A stretch of DNA of 64,000 nt from Bacteroidales bacterium (GTDB lineage: Bacteria; Bacteroidota; Bacteroidia; Bacteroidales; FEN-979). The stretch's first letter is position 1; each line of letters begins with the position of its first letter. The notes under the pieces were generated by a model, which was not told where the DNA came from, made no database searches, and worked only from the letters and a program-made list of their open reading frames with translations. The position numbers and the translations under genes were made by a program. Where the stretch lies: NCBI GenBank assembly GCA_023229525.1, contig JALNZC010000007.1:1-64000 (forward strand), given 5' to 3'. This document shows positions 61,172-64,000 of this stretch, one piece after another.

Positions 61172-63486
61172 ACGATTCCTTTTCACATATCCCTATACAT
61201 AGAGAAATGGCACAACGGCCACCCAGAGGACAAAATACAAAAAAGTATCTGAAAGGATTCTGGATTTCATATTTTGTTGTTATTCTGTTGATTGCCTCTT
61301 TTTTCATCGGGATTGCCTATGGTATTTTCGGAAAAATGCCCACCTTTGAAGAACTTGAAAATCCAAAAAGCAATCTGGCTTCCGAAGTGATTTCGTCCGA
61401 TGGAAAACTGCTCGGGACTTATTACATCGAGAACCGTTCCAACACCCAATATCAAGACCTTTCGCCCAACGTGATCAATGCCCTGATTGCTACTGAAGAT
61501 GCTCGTTTCGAGAAACATTCCGGCGTCGACATGATTGCCATTGTTCGCGTGATGTGGGGCATGGCTACTGGTAGTTCGAAAGGAGGTGGTTCTACCATTA
61601 CACAGCAATTAGCTAAAAATCTTTTCCCACGCAAACAAAACCGTTCTTTTGGGGAAACGGTGATGATCAAATTCAAGGAATGGATCACAGCTATCAAGCT
61701 TGAACGGAATTATTCGAAAGATGAGATTATCGCCATGTATCTCAACACCGTCGATTTCGGTAGCCAATCGTACGGGATCAAATCAGCGGCCAAAACCTAT
61801 TTCAACAAAGGACCGGACCAACTCAAGGTTGAGGAAGCTGCCGTTCTTATTGGGATACTGAAAGCTCCGACAAGATTCAGCCCGGTACGCAACCCTGAGC
61901 GTGCACTCGAACGCCGCAATGTAGTTCTTCACCAAATGCAAAAATACGATTACATCAGCCAAGCGGAATTCGACTCCATCAAAAATCTTCCCATTGATAT
62001 GGCCAATTATCGCATCCAGGATCACACTACCGGTATTGCAACCTATTTCCGCGAATACCTCCGGATGGTAATGGCCGATTGGTGCGCCCAACATCCACGT
62101 GATGACGAAACACCATATAACCTTTACCGTGATGGTTTAAAAATATATACAACCATCAATTACCGGATGCAGGAGTACGCGGAACAGGCTATGATCCAGT
62201 ATATCGGCAAGGAATTACAGCCGTCCTTTTTTGCCCATTGGAAAGGAATGCCAAACGCACCCTTTGTGTTTGAAAAAAATGTAGAAAAAAAGGAGATCAA
62301 TAACTTGATGATGTCGGCGATGCGGCGTTCCGATCGTTATCTTCATATGAAGACAGAAGGACGTTCCGACGACCAGATCCTCCGGGATTTCAAAATTCCC
62401 GCCAAAATGAAGGTATTTTCATACCGGGGTGAGATCGATACTGTGATGACACCGATGGATTCGATCCGGTATTATAAGTTCTTTCTGCAATCAGGATTAA
62501 TGTCGATGGATCCGCATACGGGTCAGGTAAGGGCATATGTTGGAGGAATTGATTATCGGTTTTTTCAGTACGACCATGTAAAACTGAGCAAGCGACAGGT
62601 AGGTTCTACCTTTAAGCCCTTCCTTTATACGCTCGCCATGCAGGAAGGAGAATCGCCCTGTTCACGCTATCCCAATGTTCAGCCCGTCATCGAATTGGGT
62701 AACGGCGAGGTTTGGGCCCCGGAAAATTCGGATGATCAGCGACGCGGCGAAATGGTCACCCTGAAATGGGCGTTGGCCAACTCGAATAACTGGGTTTCGG
62801 GTCAACTTATCCGGAAATATTCCCCTAAGGCAGTTGTTGCTATGGCCCATAAGATGGGCGTTACCAGCGACATCCCTGTGGTATATTCTATTGCTCTGGG
62901 TTCCTGCGATCTCAGTCTCTATGAAATGGTCGGCGCCATGAGCGTATTTGCCAACAAGGGCGTATACATCGAACCCTCCTTCATTACCCGGATTGAAGAT
63001 AAGAATGGCAATGTCCTGCAAACTTTCAATACCAAGTCACAGGAGGCCATCAGTGAAGAAACGGCATGGTTGATGATCCAGTTGATGAAGGGGGTTGTGG
63101 AGGCGGGAACCAGCATACGGTTACGATATAAATATGGTTTCGACAACCCGATTGCCGGCAAGACCGGTACTTCCCAGAATCAAAGCGATGGCTGGTTTAT
63201 GGGTATCACACCCGACCTGGTGACCGGCGTCTGGGTGGGATGTGAAGATAGAGCCGCTCATTTCCGTACCATTACTCTGGGACAAGGAGCTAATATGGCC
63301 TTACCGATCTGGGCGCTGTATATGCAGCGTGTTTATGCCGATCCGGCATTACACATTTCCAAACGCGATTTTGATCCGCTTAAAAAACCTCTCGACATCG
63401 ATCTCGATTGCAAAGGTGACGAAGGTTTATCCACCCCTGTAAAAGGAAAGAAAAAGAAGCAGGTTATTGATACGGATGAGTTTTAG
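61168..63486 (+). CDS. Penicillin-binding protein 1A (bifunctional)
   Basis: 772 residues. One N-terminal membrane segment, then the glycosyltransferase 51 domain: ATEDARFEKHSGVD (catalytic Glu), GGGSTITQQLAKNLFPRK by parts, KDEIIAMYLN. The transpeptidase has GSTFKPFLY (SxxK Ser), ANSNNWVSG (SxN) and GKTGTSQNQSDGW (KTG). It polymerises and crosslinks peptidoglycan at the outer face of the inner membrane. It ends with a Lys-rich tail. Last gene of the holB-ricT-gldH unit. Confidence 0.96.
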   Translation: MNDSFSHIPIHREMAQRPPRGQNTKKYLKGFWISYFVVILLIASFFIGIAYGIFGKMPTFEELENPKSNLASEVISSDGKLLGTYYIENRSNTQYQDLSPNVINALIATEDARFEKHSGVDMIAIVRVMWGMATGSSKGGGSTITQQLAKNLFPRKQNRSFGETVMIKFKEWITAIKLERNYSKDEIIAMYLNTVDFGSQSYGIKSAAKTYFNKGPDQLKVEEAAVLIGILKAPTRFSPVRNPERALERRNVVLHQMQKYDYISQAEFDSIKNLPIDMANYRIQDHTTGIATYFREYLRMVMADWCAQHPRDDETPYNLYRDGLKIYTTINYRMQEYAEQAMIQYIGKELQPSFFAHWKGMPNAPFVFEKNVEKKEINNLMMSAMRRSDRYLHMKTEGRSDDQILRDFKIPAKMKVFSYRGEIDTVMTPMDSIRYYKFFLQSGLMSMDPHTGQVRAYVGGIDYRFFQYDHVKLSKRQVGSTFKPFLYTLAMQEGESPCSRYPNVQPVIELGNGEVWAPENSDDQRRGEMVTLKWALANSNNWVSGQLIRKYSPKAVVAMAHKMGVTSDIPVVYSIALGSCDLSLYEMVGAMSVFANKGVYIEPSFITRIEDKNGNVLQTFNTKSQEAISEETAWLMIQLMKGVVEAGTSIRLRYKYGFDNPIAGKTGTSQNQSDGWFMGITPDLVTGVWVGCEDRAAHFRTITLGQGANMALPIWALYMQRVYADPALHISKRDFDPLKKPLDIDLDCKGDEGLSTPVKGKKKKQVIDTDEF

Positions 63487-63489
63487 TTA

Positions 63490-63525
63490 TTGGATACAGG
63501 ATGCAGGATGCAGGATACAAGATGA
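63490..63525. repeat. GATRCAG-family repeat
   Basis: GGATACA, GGATGCA, GGATGCA, GGATACA units between the convergent PBP and saccharopine-dehydrogenase-like genes. Confidence 0.8.
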
Positions 63526-63534
63526 CTGATAAAA

Positions 63535-64000
63535 TCAGAGTAATTCAATTTTGGGGGAATAAATCACTCCCCGCTCCTTTAACCCCTTAAGCAAATATTC
63601 CACACATGCTGGTTCTTTACCGATATATTCAGGTACTGTGATCCCTTTGCGGGTATAATGGCCGGCGGCAATCATACGCAAGGCTACTGTGGCGGTATAA
63701 CCTGTTGTCCGGGCCATGGAATGTATTCCGGATTCCGGGTCGTATTTATCAAACAGGTCCCAGATGTACCGCATGCGTTTACCCGCCTTCACCCCTTCTA
63801 CTATCACCTGCATTACAGTGATATCCACCTCGCCCTCATTCAGCTTCCATTTTGGGAAAAGAAGTTGGGAGGTAAAGTCAATAGGGCGGATCTTCTTTCC
63901 TTTCACTTCAATAGCGTCGTATTCAAATAAGCCCATCTCCCGCAATACACGCATCTTTTCAATATGTCCTGGGTAACGCAGGGTCTTCTCTTTCATGTTG
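63535..64000 (-). CDS. Saccharopine dehydrogenase-like protein, C-terminal part (runs off the window)
   Basis: The frame is open across the window edge; the ATG at 63996 is internal. Residues KTLRYPGHIEKMRVLREMG and the end MARTTGYTATVALRMIAAG with PEYIGK match the C-terminal domain of saccharopine-dehydrogenase-family proteins (lysine-pathway or carboxynorspermidine-type oxidoreductases). The NAD-binding half lies outside. Substrate not decidable from this part. Confidence 0.85.
   Translation of the reverse strand, partial: NMKEKTLRYPGHIEKMRVLREMGLFEYDAIEVKGKKIRPIDFTSQLLFPKWKLNEGEVDITVMQVIVEGVKAGKRMRYIWDLFDKYDPESGIHSMARTTGYTATVALRMIAAGHYTRKGITVPEYIGKEPACVEYLLKGLKERGVIYSPKIELL

Overview
The window looks like a chromosome segment of an uncultivated Bacteroidota bacterium, probably Bacteroidales-like. 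The evidence is a GldH gliding-motility lipoprotein, the RicT-family protein, the Bacteroidetes-type sdhCAB cluster, ISAon1 and IS66 elements, Bacteroidetes-type tyrosine integrases, few Shine-Dalgarno sites, and -7 boxes of the TAnnTTTG type in front of several genes and the tRNA.

Two halves differ sharply. Positions 1 to about 40,800 are an accessory region. It holds two tyrosine integrases (7441-8790, 31450-32595), a 2-kb IS with a DDE transposase (5139-7165), an IS66 element (34077-37163) with an ISAon1-type element inserted into its transposase gene, and fragments of IS21-like elements. It also holds a hicAB toxin-antitoxin pair, a very large helicase-nuclease (21789-26627), an HsdR restriction subunit with a YgjP-like metallopeptidase but no HsdM or HsdS (27215-31091), and many secreted or lipoprotein genes. 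Decay is heavy: at least ten genes carry in-frame stops, frameshifts, deletions or truncations. A tRNA-Lys (40807-40879), with its 3' end facing this region, marks a plausible edge.

Two accessory proteins end in segments with the composition signature of diversity-generating retroelement (DGR) variable regions: a caspase-PEGA-FGE protein (9055-10899) and a DUF1566-type protein (37647-38525). The hypervariable codons are mostly NNC or NNT, as expected if AAC or AAT template codons had been mutated at adenines. No reverse transcriptase or template repeat was seen here, so the retroelement would have to act from elsewhere.

Positions 41,300 to 64,000 are a conserved housekeeping region: meaB, a TerC-type protein, glutamine synthetase, a small heat-shock protein, a DMT transporter, a cardiolipin-synthase-like protein, yicC-gmk-nadD, a patatin lipase and hydrolase pair, an aminopeptidase P, sdhCAB, holB-ricT-gldH-PBP1A and the end of a saccharopine-dehydrogenase-like gene. 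Short tandem repeats with 7-8 bp units (GATACAG, CTCACCAT, TTGAACAA, GGACGAG) sit between these genes. One related repeat has expanded in frame inside meaB, another supplies the stop codon of the aminopeptidase, and a REP-like palindrome array sits inside a RAYT transposase gene.
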